Below are positions 16,681 through 24,298 of a DNA stretch of 64,000 nt, piece by piece. The stretch is taken from the NCBI RefSeq assembly GCF_003337565.1, contig NZ_QPJL01000002.1, positions 1 to 64,000 of the forward strand, read 5' to 3'. The notes below the pieces were generated by a model that was not told the DNA's origin, searched no databases, and was given only the letters and a program-made list of their open reading frames with translations. This DNA comes from Paracoccus lutimaris (GTDB lineage Bacteria; Pseudomonadota; Alphaproteobacteria; Rhodobacterales; Rhodobacteraceae). Each line of letters begins with the position of its first letter. The stretch's first letter is position 1. The position numbers were made by a program, and so were the translations under genes.

Positions 16681-17055
16681 TTACTTCAGCTCGACCTTGG
16701 CGCCAGCCGCTTCGAGCTTTTTCTTCATGTCTTCGGCGTCGGCTTTCGAAGCGCCTTCTTTGACTTTGCCACCGGCTTCGACCAGGTCTTTGGCTTCTTT
16801 CAGGCCCAGACCGGTGATGCCGCGCACTTCCTTGATCACGTTGATCTTGTTGGCGCCGGCGTCGACCAGGACGACGTCGAATTCGGTCTTTTCTTCGACG
16901 GCTTCAGCCGCACCAGCGGCCGGGCCGGCAACCATGACCGCGCCGCCAGCGGCGGGCTCGATGCCGTATTCGTCTTTCAGGATGGTTTTCAGTTCCTGGG
17001 CTTCCAGCAGGGTCAGGCCCACGATTTCTTCGGCGAGTTTTTTCAGGTCAGCCAT
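16681..17055 (-). CDS. rplL: 50S ribosomal protein L7/L12
   Basis: L7/L12 (124 aa) forms the flexible ribosomal stalk that recruits translational GTPases. It has the N-terminal dimerisation helix ([19 protein letters not shown]), the Ala/Gly-rich hinge around residues 36-53, and the globular C-terminal domain with [16 protein letters not shown] and [12 protein letters not shown]. The spacing to rplJ is 69 nt, and both are presumably translated from one mRNA governed by the L10 leader. Normal family length. Confidence 0.98.
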   Translation of the reverse strand: MADLKKLAEEIVGLTLLEAQELKTILKDEYGIEPAAGGAVMVAGPAAGAAEAVEEKTEFDVVLVDAGANKINVIKEVRGITGLGLKEAKDLVEAGGKVKEGASKADAEDMKKKLEAAGAKVELK

Positions 17056-17124
17056 TTTTCCGTTCTTTCCATTAAGTGTTCCAACGTCAGGGTTTCAAGC
17101 CTGCGAGGGAATTTCAGGTTTGCC

Positions 17125-17640
17125 TCAGGCAGCCGCACGCTCTTCCAGAGTCGTGAGAATGCCCGCGATGTTGGAAGCAGGTGCGCCAATCGCGCCAGCG
17201 ATGTTCGAGGCAGGGGCGCCGATGCAGGACACGATCTGAGCGATAAGCTCTTCACGCGACGGCATCTGGGCCACGGCTTTCACACCGGCTTGGTCAAGCG
17301 CCGTGTCGCCCATCGCACCGCCAAGGATCACGAACTTGTCGTTGGCCTTGGCGTATTTGTCCGCGACCTTGGCCGCAGCCACAGGGTCCTCGGAATAAGC
17401 GAGCACGGTCATCCCCGTCAGATAGTCGGCGATGCTTGCGCAAGGCTTTCCATCCAGGGCGATCTTGGCGAGCCTGTTCTTGGCAACGCGTACGGACCCG
17501 CCAGCTTCGCGCATCTGCGCGCGCAGGTCCTGCATCTGGGCAACCGTCATCCCCTCGTAGTGGGCAACCACCACGACGCCAGAGGCTTCAAAGATCTGGC
17601 CGAGTTCCTCGACCAACTGCTCTTTCTGCGCTCTATCCAC
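17125..17640 (-). CDS. rplJ: 50S ribosomal protein L10
   Basis: L10 (171 aa) anchors the L7/L12 dimers to 23S rRNA and, as a complex with L12, represses its own mRNA. The protein starts [15 protein letters not shown] and contains [16 protein letters not shown] and the [11 protein letters not shown] segment of the family. Initiation is at a GTG codon (17640) preceded by TTGGAG at seven bases. No ATG alternative fits the N-terminus. It follows an untranslated region of about 230 nt with a leader fold that is likely the autoregulatory target. Confidence 0.97.
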   Translation of the reverse strand: MDRAQKEQLVEELGQIFEASGVVVVAHYEGMTVAQMQDLRAQMREAGGSVRVAKNRLAKIALDGKPCASIADYLTGMTVLAYSEDPVAAAKVADKYAKANDKFVILGGAMGDTALDQAGVKAVAQMPSREELIAQIVSCIGAPASNIAGAIGAPASNIAGILTTLEERAAA

Positions 17641-17770
17641 GGTTTCACTCCAAGTATGGGGGTTTCCCCCCCGGCTCTCACTTTCCTGTCGCCAGAACAG
17701 CGGCAGGAATGGGTCCGTGACGGACCAAGATCACCCGGACTAAAGCCCGGAAAACGGTCTTGATCCCATC
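17641..17770 (-). promoter_or_regulatory. L10-type autoregulatory leader of rplJ-rplL
   Basis: The untranslated leader can form a long hairpin at 17722-17766: an outer 9-bp helix (GGATCAAGA with TCTTGGTCC, one wobble) enclosing a CCGG-rich inner stem. A second, perfect 7-bp palindrome at 17712-17726 (GGTCCGT/ACGGACC around one base) reuses bases 17722-17726 of the outer helix. The two folds therefore exclude each other. Position and shape fit the known L10(L12)4 translational repression leaders; the exact kink-turn was not resolved by eye. Confidence 0.55.
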
Positions 17771-17823
17771 TCAGGAAGGAAATTAAGCAAGGTCGCCCCC
17801 GCACCCTCCGTCTCGGACAGGAC

Positions 17824-17862
17824 GGGGCGTTTCCGCCCCGCCATCCGCCGGGAAACCCGGCG
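17824..17862 (-). terminator. Tandem GC hairpins after rplA
   Basis: Two adjacent stem-loops, CGCCGGG/CCCGGCG (17846-17862, loop of 3) and GGGGCG/CGCCCC (17824-17839, loop of 4), lie directly downstream of the rplA stop. No T run follows. They probably act as a partial terminator or as a processing/stability element separating the L11-L1 unit from the L10-L12 unit. Confidence 0.45.
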
Positions 17863-17874
17863 AAATTCTTGCGC

Positions 17875-18576
17875 TTACTGCGCGGTCGCGGTCGAAGCCA
17901 GATCCAGCGACACGCCCGGACCCATGGTCGAGCTGATCGAGACCTTCTTCAGGTAGGTGCCCTTGGCGCCCGAGGGCTTGGCACGGTTCACCGCATCCAC
18001 GAAAGCGCGGATGTTCTCGGCCAGCTTGGCGGCGTCGAACGAGGCCTTGCCAACGCCGGCATGCACGACACCGGCCTTTTCGGCCTTGAACTGGACTTCA
18101 CCGCCCTTGGCAGCTTCGACGGCCGCTTTCACGTCCATCGTCACCGTGCCGACCTTGGGGTTCGGCATCAGGTTGCGCGGGCCCAGGATCTTGCCCAGAC
18201 GGCCGACCAGCGGCATCATGTCCGGGGTGGCGATGCAGCGATCGAATTCGATCTTGCCCGACTGGATGGTTTCCAGCAGGTCCTCGGCACCGACGATTTC
18301 CGCACCGGCGGCCTTGGCTTCGTCAGCCTTGGGACCACGGGCGAAAACGGCGACGCGCACATGCTTGCCGGTGCCGTTGGGCAGGGTGACGACGCCGCGG
18401 ACCATCTGGTCGGCATGGCGCGGGTCAACGCCCAGATTCATCGCGATTTCGACGGTCTCGTCGAATTTCGCTTTGACATTGGCTTTCACCAGGGCGACGG
18501 CATCCTCGACCGAGAGGTTCGACTTGCCTTCGAAGGCGGCGCGGGCAGCGGCCTTGTTTTTCGCAATTTTCGCCAT
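17875..18576 (-). CDS. rplA: 50S ribosomal protein L1
   Basis: L1 (233 aa) forms the mobile L1 stalk of the ribosomal E site and in many bacteria represses the L11 operon. Seen: the N-terminal [19 protein letters not shown] and the signature region [21 protein letters not shown] around residues 124-144. Start ATG at 18576, three nt after the rplK stop, so the two genes are translated together. Ends 12 nt before the tandem hairpins at 17824-17862. Normal length. Confidence 0.98.
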   Translation of the reverse strand: MAKIAKNKAAARAAFEGKSNLSVEDAVALVKANVKAKFDETVEIAMNLGVDPRHADQMVRGVVTLPNGTGKHVRVAVFARGPKADEAKAAGAEIVGAEDLLETIQSGKIEFDRCIATPDMMPLVGRLGKILGPRNLMPNPKVGTVTMDVKAAVEAAKGGEVQFKAEKAGVVHAGVGKASFDAAKLAENIRAFVDAVNRAKPSGAKGTYLKKVSISSTMGPGVSLDLASTATAQ

Positions 18577-18579
18577 GAC

Positions 18580-19032
18580 TTAGCCTTTCACCTCGATACC
18601 GATCGAACGGGCCGAGCCAAGGATGATCTGCATCGCGGCTTCGATGTCGTTCGCGGACAGGTCCTTCATTTTCGCTTCGGCGATCTCGCGGACCTGCTTG
18701 ACGGTCACGGTGCCGGCGACCGTGCGGCCGGGCTTCTCCGAGCCCTTGGCGCGGTTGCGCTTGCCGACCGGCTTCAGCCCAGCGGCCTTTTTCAGCAGGA
18801 ACGAGGCCGGCGAGGTCTTGGTCTCGAAGGTGAAGGATTTGTCGGCGTAATAGGTGATCACGACCGGAACGGGCGAACCCTGTTCCATTTCCTGCGTCTT
18901 GGCGTTGAACGCCTTGCAGAATTCCATAATGTTGATGCCGCGCTGACCCAGAGCGGGACCAACCGGCGGGGACGGGTTCGCTTGGCCCGCCTTGATTTGC
19001 AGCTTGAGGCTGCCGACAACTTTCTTGGCCAT
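18580..19032 (-). CDS. rplK: 50S ribosomal protein L11
   Basis: L11 (150 aa) binds 23S rRNA at the GTPase-associated centre and is needed for stringent-response activation of RelA. The proline-rich N-terminus ([20 protein letters not shown]) and the C-terminal rRNA-binding part are present. Slightly longer than the E. coli protein (142 aa), with an insertion around [20 protein letters not shown] typical of alphaproteobacteria. First gene after nusG, 88 nt downstream; I found no clear promoter in that gap. Confidence 0.97.
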   Translation of the reverse strand: MAKKVVGSLKLQIKAGQANPSPPVGPALGQRGINIMEFCKAFNAKTQEMEQGSPVPVVITYYADKSFTFETKTSPASFLLKKAAGLKPVGKRNRAKGSEKPGRTVAGTVTVKQVREIAEAKMKDLSANDIEAAMQIILGSARSIGIEVKG

Positions 19033-19120
19033 CTGGCCTTCTCCTTATCATCACGCCCCTGCCCTTGATTGGGCTGCCGGGGCCGACTTAGCGGTACGGC
19101 GTCACGCCTCCCGCGACAGA

Positions 19121-19660
19121 TCACGCGGTCTTGGAGACCTGCGTGAATTCCAACTCTACCGGCGTCGGCCGGCCAAAGATCGAGACGGTGACCTTGATCC
19201 GCGACGAGATCTCGTCCACTTCCTCGACCATGCCCGAGAAGCCCTCGAAGGGCCCGTCGGTCACATTCACCTTTTCGCCCACGTCGAAGCGGATCAGGTT
19301 GCGCGGCGCAACCTCGACCCCACCCTCGCCGGTGCGGTGCAGGATGGCGTTCACCTCGTCGTCGCGCATCGGCATCGGCTTGCCCTGGGCACCCAGAAAG
19401 CCGGTGACGCGGTTGATCGAGTTCACCAGATGATAGGTCTTGTCCGACAGCTCCATGCGCACCAGCACATAGCCGGGCATGAAACGGCGCTCGGACGTGA
19501 CCTTCTTGCCGCGGCGGATCTCGATCACTTCCTCGGTAGGGACCAGAACCTCATCGATCTGATCCTCAAGGCCCTTTTCGACCACAGCCTGACGAATCGC
19601 CTCGGCGACCTTTTTTTCAAAGTTCGACAGGACGCTGACCGAATACCAACGCTTTGCCAT
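19121..19660 (-). CDS. nusG: Transcription termination/antitermination factor NusG
   Basis: NusG (179 aa) couples RNA polymerase to Rho and to the ribosome. The start MAKRWYSVSVLSNFEKKVAE is the family N-terminus (NGN domain). The linker to the C-terminal KOW domain is visible before VGEKVNVTDGPFEGFSGMVE. The ATG at 19660 was chosen over an upstream open frame reaching 19798 because that extension has no homology-like content. Lies about 195 nt after secE in the standard secE-nusG order, then rplK. Confidence 0.97.
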   Translation of the reverse strand: MAKRWYSVSVLSNFEKKVAEAIRQAVVEKGLEDQIDEVLVPTEEVIEIRRGKKVTSERRFMPGYVLVRMELSDKTYHLVNSINRVTGFLGAQGKPMPMRDDEVNAILHRTGEGGVEVAPRNLIRFDVGEKVNVTDGPFEGFSGMVEEVDEISSRIKVTVSIFGRPTPVELEFTQVSKTA

Positions 19661-19855
19661 GTCTCGATCGACCCCTGCTTTATTCCGGGTCGGCCAAGCC
19701 AACCCCTTGAATTCCCTTACCGCCCCGGCCCAAACAGCGAACAGTTCGTTCACGCTTCGGCCAAATTGAAATCGGCGCGCACGACCGAATCGATGCACGC
19801 CGCTTCACGGGCAGGTCGGGCGGACATACCGCCCCCCGACGCCTATTGCAAGCCC

Positions 19856-20047
19856 TCAGCCGACGAAGCCCAGCAGCGCCGCCAGTCCCGACTTGATCGC
19901 CAGATCGACCAGAAAGAAAAAGATCGAGGCCAATGTCGCCATGATCAGCACCATGATCGTGGTGGTGATCACCTCGCGACGGGTGGGCCAGGTGATCTTG
20001 CCGACTTCGGCGCGGACCTGGCTGATGAACTTGGCGGGGTTTTCCAT
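19856..20047 (-). CDS. secE: Preprotein translocase subunit SecE
   Basis: SecE (63 aa) clamps the two halves of SecY in the inner-membrane translocon. It is the short one-helix form: an amphipathic region with the hallmark VGKITWPTRREVITTT, then a single transmembrane helix to the C-terminus. The ATG at 20047 (MENPAKFISQVR) has AAGGGA at good spacing, so the extra 17 codons upstream are excluded. Its own promoter is readable at 20075-20103. Directly upstream of nusG. Confidence 0.96.
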   Translation of the reverse strand: MENPAKFISQVRAEVGKITWPTRREVITTTIMVLIMATLASIFFFLVDLAIKSGLAALLGFVG

Positions 20048-20074
20048 GAGATTCCCTTTGGTCTTGCAGCGCGT

Positions 20075-20103
20075 CAAATAGCCCGCATGCCCCGGCATTT
20101 CAA
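20075..20103 (-). promoter_or_regulatory. Promoter of secE-nusG
   Basis: On the minus strand a -35 box TTGAAA (20098-20103), a 17-nt spacer and a -10 box TATTTG (20075-20080). Transcription would start some 20 nt before the ribosome binding site of secE. Confidence 0.6.
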
Positions 20104-20122
20104 GCCGCGATCTGGGCCGGGG

Positions 20123-21001
20123 TCACGGCGCCAGCAGTTCGACCCCCGGCAGGTGGCGCAATTGCCGGATCTGCCGGGCATAGCCGGCGGCCGAGCGCGC
20201 GTAATCCTCGTCGGGCAAAAGCCGCAGCGGCGCATGGCCATCGGCGGCCGGGAACCGCATCCGCGCCCGACGCGCCAGCACCCGCAGGCCGACCTTGCTG
20301 TCGGCCAAGGCGCGGGCCACGAACCAGTCATAGCCGGGCTGGGTCAGCCCCTCATTCGCGGGCGGGGCATCAGGCACCTGCGCCACGAGGGCCGGCGGCA
20401 GCATCCGGGCCAGGATGCGCGGGCGCAGGGCCGGGTAGTCCTCATAGCGCCAGACGACGATGCGGGCGATACCGGGAAGCGCCGAAAGCCGCCGGACCAG
20501 CCCCACCCAATCGGCCCGCGCCGGATCACGGCGGCGCAGAAACTGATCCAGCGCGATTTCCTCGCCCCGGATTACCAGATGCGCAAAGGCCGACAGGTTG
20601 AAGCGGATCGGATCGCGCACCGCAAGGCACAGCGTCGCCGGCCCGCCCCCGGCCAGCGCGATGGTTTCCGCGACCCGGCGCGGCGCATCGGGGTAAAGCA
20701 ACCCCGAGCCGCCAAACAGGTTGTAGCGATTGATCCCGCCCAGCAGGTTTTCGTCCGAAAGCAGGACCTCGGGGCAGATGTCGCGCGCCTCGGACAGGAC
20801 GCGGACAAGATGCGGGCGGTACCAGTCCGGACATTCGGGGCGCAGCAGAACCGGGATCAGCGGCAGATAGGGCGAGCGCAGGACAACGGGGGCCGCATAA
20901 AAGACCCCGGCGGCGCGCAACTGCCCCTGCGCCATGCGCAACGAGTTCTGCAGATGGGTCGAGGCGGTCTTGTGCGCCCCCAGGTGAATGGTCAGCGCCA
21001 T
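20123..21001 (-). CDS. Sulfotransferase-like protein
   Basis: A 292-aa protein whose N-terminus HLGAHKTASTHLQNSL (residues 6-21) resembles the 5'-phosphosulfate binding loop of sulfotransferases (HIGxHKTGTTxLQ). A later VWRYEDYPALRP stretch may be part of the 3'-phosphate site. No signal peptide or membrane helix. It sits between tRNA-Trp and secE, on the same strand, in a place where the classical order has no extra gene, and may be transcribed with tRNA-Trp. Acceptor unknown; glycan sulfation is a guess. Could also be an inactive relative. Confidence 0.65.
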   Translation of the reverse strand: MALTIHLGAHKTASTHLQNSLRMAQGQLRAAGVFYAAPVVLRSPYLPLIPVLLRPECPDWYRPHLVRVLSEARDICPEVLLSDENLLGGINRYNLFGGSGLLYPDAPRRVAETIALAGGGPATLCLAVRDPIRFNLSAFAHLVIRGEEIALDQFLRRRDPARADWVGLVRRLSALPGIARIVVWRYEDYPALRPRILARMLPPALVAQVPDAPPANEGLTQPGYDWFVARALADSKVGLRVLARRARMRFPAADGHAPLRLLPDEDYARSAAGYARQIRQLRHLPGVELLAP

Positions 21002-21064
21002 GGGCCGGACAGTTCTGGAAAACGGGTGCGGGACCGCTGATGAGGGTTCCCGATCAAAGGCGAC

Positions 21065-21140
21065 TGGCAGGGGTTGGGGGACTCGAACCCACGACCCTCG
21101 GTTTTGGAGACCGATGCTCTACCAACTGAGCTAAACCCCT
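21065..21140 (-). tRNA. trnW: tRNA-Trp (CCA)
   Basis: A 76-nt tRNA with 3' CCA encoded. The acceptor AGGGGUU pairs with AACCCCU. The anticodon arm UCGGU CUCCAAA ACCGA gives anticodon CCA, hence tryptophan. The D arm GCUC AGUUGGUA GAGC and the loop UUCGAGU are normal. The T stem has one apparent mismatch (GUGGG against CCCCC, U opposite C at its second pair). Located upstream of secE as in the usual tufB-trpT-secE array, though tuf is elsewhere. Confidence 0.95.
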
Positions 21141-21152
21141 AAGCCGCGCGCC

Positions 21153-21181
21153 TGATTACGGCAGGAACGCGGCCGGTTCAA
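21153..21181 (-). promoter_or_regulatory. Promoter of tRNA-Trp
   Basis: On the minus strand -35 TTGAAC (21176-21181), a 17-nt spacer and -10 TAATCA (21153-21158), placed 12 nt before the mature 5' end of the tRNA. Confidence 0.6.
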
Positions 21182-21203
21182 GAGGGAAGTCGCATCGCGG
21201 CGA

Positions 21204-23045
21204 TCATTCCGCCTCGATAAAGCCGCCCGACTGCCGCGCCCACAGCCCCGCATAGATGCCGCCACGCGCCAGCAGTTCGTCATGGGTGCCCTGTTCGACG
21301 ATGCGGCCCTGTTCCATCACCACCAGCCGGTCCATGCGGGCGATGGTGGAAAGCCGATGTGCAATCGCGATCACGGTCTTGCCCTGCATCAGCAGGTCCA
21401 GCTGGCTCTGGATCGCGGCCTCGACCTCGCTGTCCAGCGCACTTGTCGCCTCGTCCAAGACAAGGATCGGCGCGTCCTTCAGCAGCACCCGCGCGATGGC
21501 GATGCGCTGGCGCTGGCCGCCCGACAGCTTGACGCCGCGCTCGCCGACATGGGCCTCAAGCCCGCGCCGACCCTGCGAATCGGTCAGCCCGGCGATGAAC
21601 CCCGCCTCGGCCAGTTCCGCCGCGCGCAGGATCTGCGCCTCGGAGGCATCGGGGCGGCCATAGGCAATATTGTCGCGGATCGAGCGGTGCAACAGCGAGG
21701 TGTCCTGCGTCACCACCCCGATCGCCGCGCGCAGGGATTCCTGCGTGACCTGCGAAATATCCTGCCCGTCGATCAGGATGCGCCCCGATTCCAGATCGTG
21801 AAAGCGCAGCATCAGGTTGACCAGCGTCGATTTCCCCGCGCCCGAGCGGCCAACCAGACCGATCTTTTCGCCCGGCGCGATGGTCAGGCTCAGATCGTCC
21901 AGCACGGCGCCGCGACCGGGCCGCGCCACCTCGCCATAGCGGAAAGTCACATGGTCGAAATCGACGCCCCCCAGCTGCGTTACCAGCTTTTCCGCGCCCC
22001 GGGCATCGGTGACCATGCGCGGCAGCGCCAGCGAGCCGATGCCGTCGCGCACCGTGCCGATATTCTCGAACAGCCCGGCGAATTCCCACATGATCCAATG
22101 CGACATGTTGCCCAGCCGCAAGGCCAGCGGCACCGCGACGGCGACGGCGCCGACCTCGACCTGCCCCCGGCTCCATAGCAGCAGCCCCAGCAGCGTTACC
22201 GAGAATGTCAGCAGCGAATTCAGCGTCGACAGCAGGATATTCTGCACCGAGGCAAGCCGCATCTGGCCATGCACCGTGACCAGAAACCCCTCCATGCTTT
22301 CGCGCACGTAAGCTTCCTCGCGCGAGGAATGCGAGAAGAGCTTCACCGTCGAGATATTGGTATAGCTGTCCACGACGCGGCCGGTCATCACCGCGCGGGC
22401 ATCGGCCTGCGCCTCGCTGATGCGGCTGATGCGCGGAATGATCCACCACAGCAGCAGCCCATAAAGGACACCCCAGCTCAAGAACGGCAGCGCCAGCCAG
22501 CCATCGGTCGAAGCCGCGAGGATCAGCGCGCCGATGAAATAGACGCTGACATAGACCAGCACGTCCATGAACTTCATCGCCACCTCGCGCACGGCCAATG
22601 CGGTCTGCATCAGCTTGGTGGCGATCCGGCCGGCGAATTCGTCCTGAAAATAGCTCATCGACTGGCGCAGCAGATAGCGATGCGCCTGCCAGCGGATGCG
22701 CTGGGGCATGTTGCCCATCAGCGTCTGGTGCATGATCAGCGAAAACAGCACCTGCAACAGCGGCAGGCCGATGACAAGGATCGCGCCCATCAGCAGCAGG
22801 CGCCCGCCCTCATCGGCCCAGAAGCTGGCGCGGTCCGCCCCCGCCAGCCGGTCCACCAGCTGGCCCAGATAGCCAAAGAGCACCACCTCGGCCACGGCAA
22901 TCAGCGCCGAGCACGCCGCCATGGCCAGCATGTAGCCCTTGGCCCCCTGCGAGAAATGCAGGATGAACCGCCACAGGCCCTGCGGGGGCATTTGCGGCGG
23001 ATCGGCGGGATAGGGATCAAGCCTCTGCTCGAACCAGCGAAACAT
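21204..23045 (-). CDS. ABC exporter, fused membrane and ATPase domains
   Basis: A 613-aa half-transporter of the MsbA/multidrug type: about six transmembrane helices in the N-terminal half and a nucleotide-binding domain in the C-terminal third. ATPase motifs are complete: Walker A GRSGAGKST, signature LSGGQRQR, Walker B ILVLDEATSALD and the switch AHRLST. It should work as a homodimer in the inner membrane. The ATG at 23045 follows CCGAGG; frames upstream to 23105 are open but lack a ribosome site. Monocistronic by spacing. Substrate not readable. Confidence 0.9.
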   Translation of the reverse strand: MFRWFEQRLDPYPADPPQMPPQGLWRFILHFSQGAKGYMLAMAACSALIAVAEVVLFGYLGQLVDRLAGADRASFWADEGGRLLLMGAILVIGLPLLQVLFSLIMHQTLMGNMPQRIRWQAHRYLLRQSMSYFQDEFAGRIATKLMQTALAVREVAMKFMDVLVYVSVYFIGALILAASTDGWLALPFLSWGVLYGLLLWWIIPRISRISEAQADARAVMTGRVVDSYTNISTVKLFSHSSREEAYVRESMEGFLVTVHGQMRLASVQNILLSTLNSLLTFSVTLLGLLLWSRGQVEVGAVAVAVPLALRLGNMSHWIMWEFAGLFENIGTVRDGIGSLALPRMVTDARGAEKLVTQLGGVDFDHVTFRYGEVARPGRGAVLDDLSLTIAPGEKIGLVGRSGAGKSTLVNLMLRFHDLESGRILIDGQDISQVTQESLRAAIGVVTQDTSLLHRSIRDNIAYGRPDASEAQILRAAELAEAGFIAGLTDSQGRRGLEAHVGERGVKLSGGQRQRIAIARVLLKDAPILVLDEATSALDSEVEAAIQSQLDLLMQGKTVIAIAHRLSTIARMDRLVVMEQGRIVEQGTHDELLARGGIYAGLWARQSGGFIEAE

Positions 23046-23142
23046 CGAGAAACCTCGGAACATCAGTGAAAGCCGGATCGCAGAAACTGGCCCTGCACCC
23101 CGCAACTGTCAAGGCGGCGTGCGGCGCCCCTTGACGCTGGTG

Positions 23143-23556
23143 CTATAGATAGCGCGTTTCGGGTGCCGGGTGCATCCAGTTGTCATGCGCACCGTCGGCG
23201 TAAAAAATCGGTGCCGCGACCAGATCCGCCTCGGGAATATCGTCCAGTGCGCCGACGCAGACCATGACAAAGCGCCCGCCCAGTTCAGCTACGCTGCCCT
23301 CGGTCCAGAGCCGGGTGCCGCAGCGGCCGCAGAAACGGTGATGCATGTCCATGCCGTCATCCTGGCTGCGCGGGGTCTCGGCCAGAAACTCGGCGCCCTT
23401 GATCAGGCGCAGGCCGTCGGGGTCGGGCAGGCGCATCTCCCAATAGCGCATCTTGCGGCAAAATCTGCAATTGCAGCGCATCGTGCCCTGCGACAGGTCG
23501 CCATCCGCCTCAAAGGCGACGACGCCGCAGAAACACGAGCCATGATAGGTGGTCAT
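23143..23556 (-). CDS. GFA-family (CENP-V fold) zinc protein
   Basis: A 137-aa member of the glutathione-dependent formaldehyde-activating (GFA) family. Zinc ligands are visible as CFC near residues 8-10, CNCRFC at 28-33 and CGRC further on, matching the family's two zinc sites. Family enzymes either add glutathione to formaldehyde or have unknown function, so the reaction is not assured. Its ATG overlaps the stop of the VOC gene by four bases (ATGA), a two-gene unit that may handle small reactive aldehydes. Confidence 0.85.
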   Translation of the reverse strand: MTTYHGSCFCGVVAFEADGDLSQGTMRCNCRFCRKMRYWEMRLPDPDGLRLIKGAEFLAETPRSQDDGMDMHHRFCGRCGTRLWTEGSVAELGGRFVMVCVGALDDIPEADLVAAPIFYADGAHDNWMHPAPETRYL

Positions 23557-23948
23557 GTCGGTTCTCCGTGATGGACGGCCTCGATGTTATTGCCATCGGG
23601 ATCCAGGATAAAGGCACCGTAATAGCTGGCGTGATAATGCGGGCGCAGGCCCGGCGCGCCATTGTCCCGCCCGCCCGCGGCCAGCGCCGCCTTGTGAAAG
23701 GCATCGACCGTCGCGTGGTCGGGCGCAGCAAAGGCGACATGGCAGGTGCCGCCGGCGGGGCCGCCGCCCGAACTGATCCAGAAGAACGGGTTCCCGTCCC
23801 GCCCATAGCCCAGATGCGCGCCATGTCCGCCGGTCATTTCCTCGGTCACCTCCATCATCAGGCTGATGCCCAAAGACGCCAGCGCCCTGTCATAAAAGGA
23901 CCGCGCCGCGGCAAGATCCGAGACCGGAAAGCCAATATGATCGATCAT
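23553..23948 (-). CDS. VOC-family (glyoxalase/bleomycin resistance fold) protein
   Basis: A 131-aa vicinal-oxygen-chelate fold protein beginning MIDHIGFPVSDLAAARSFYD. The metal-binding positions of the fold are suggested by His4, the HVAFAA strand and Glu in DPDGNNIEAV. The ATG at 23948 is preceded by AAGGAG at seven bases; the GTG one codon earlier is less likely. Overlaps the GFA gene. Reaction unknown: glyoxalase, dioxygenase and resistance proteins share this fold. Confidence 0.85.
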   Translation of the reverse strand: MIDHIGFPVSDLAAARSFYDRALASLGISLMMEVTEEMTGGHGAHLGYGRDGNPFFWISSGGGPAGGTCHVAFAAPDHATVDAFHKAALAAGGRDNGAPGLRPHYHASYYGAFILDPDGNNIEAVHHGEPT

Positions 23949-23988
23949 CACCCATCTCCTTGTTATACAGAAGACAGATTGACCGCCC

Positions 23989-24013
23989 CCTGCTGACAGA
24001 TCGCGTCAGCAGG
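23989..24013 (-). terminator. Hairpin after the Lrp-type ligand-domain gene
   Basis: CCTGCTGAC and GTCAGCAGG form a perfect 9-bp stem with a 7-nt loop, 12 nt past the stop of the gene at 24025-24261. There is no T run, so it may be a weak terminator or stabilising 3' end. Confidence 0.45.
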
Positions 24014-24024
24014 CGGCCATGCCG

Positions 24025-24261
24025 CTAGAAGGCCTTGAAGGTCATCGTGGTCAGCGTGCGCGAGATGCCGGGAATGTCGAACAGGTTCTGCGACAGGTAA
24101 TGGCCGACGTCCTGATCCTCGGGGATATAGACCTTGGCCATCAGGTCATATTCGCCCGAGGTCGAGTAAAGCTCGCTGACGATTTCGCGGTCATAGATGG
24201 CGTCGGCGACCTCATAGGTCTTGCCGGGCGTGCAACGGAACTGAACAAATACCGGGCGCAT
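24025..24261 (-). CDS. Stand-alone Lrp/AsnC ligand-binding (RAM) domain protein
   Basis: A 78-aa protein made only of the amino-acid-binding domain of Lrp/AsnC regulators, with no helix-turn-helix. Starts MRPVFVQFRCTPGKTYEVAD and carries STSGEYDLMAKVYIP, the typical core of the domain. Such small proteins are common in Rhodobacteraceae; they oligomerise and may bind amino acids or modulate a full-length Lrp. Separate from its neighbours. Exact role unknown. Confidence 0.85.
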   Translation of the reverse strand: MRPVFVQFRCTPGKTYEVADAIYDREIVSELYSTSGEYDLMAKVYIPEDQDVGHYLSQNLFDIPGISRTLTTMTFKAF

Positions 24262-24298
24262 GGCGTGCCTCTCTCCTGACCTGAATTTCGGGCCGAGC

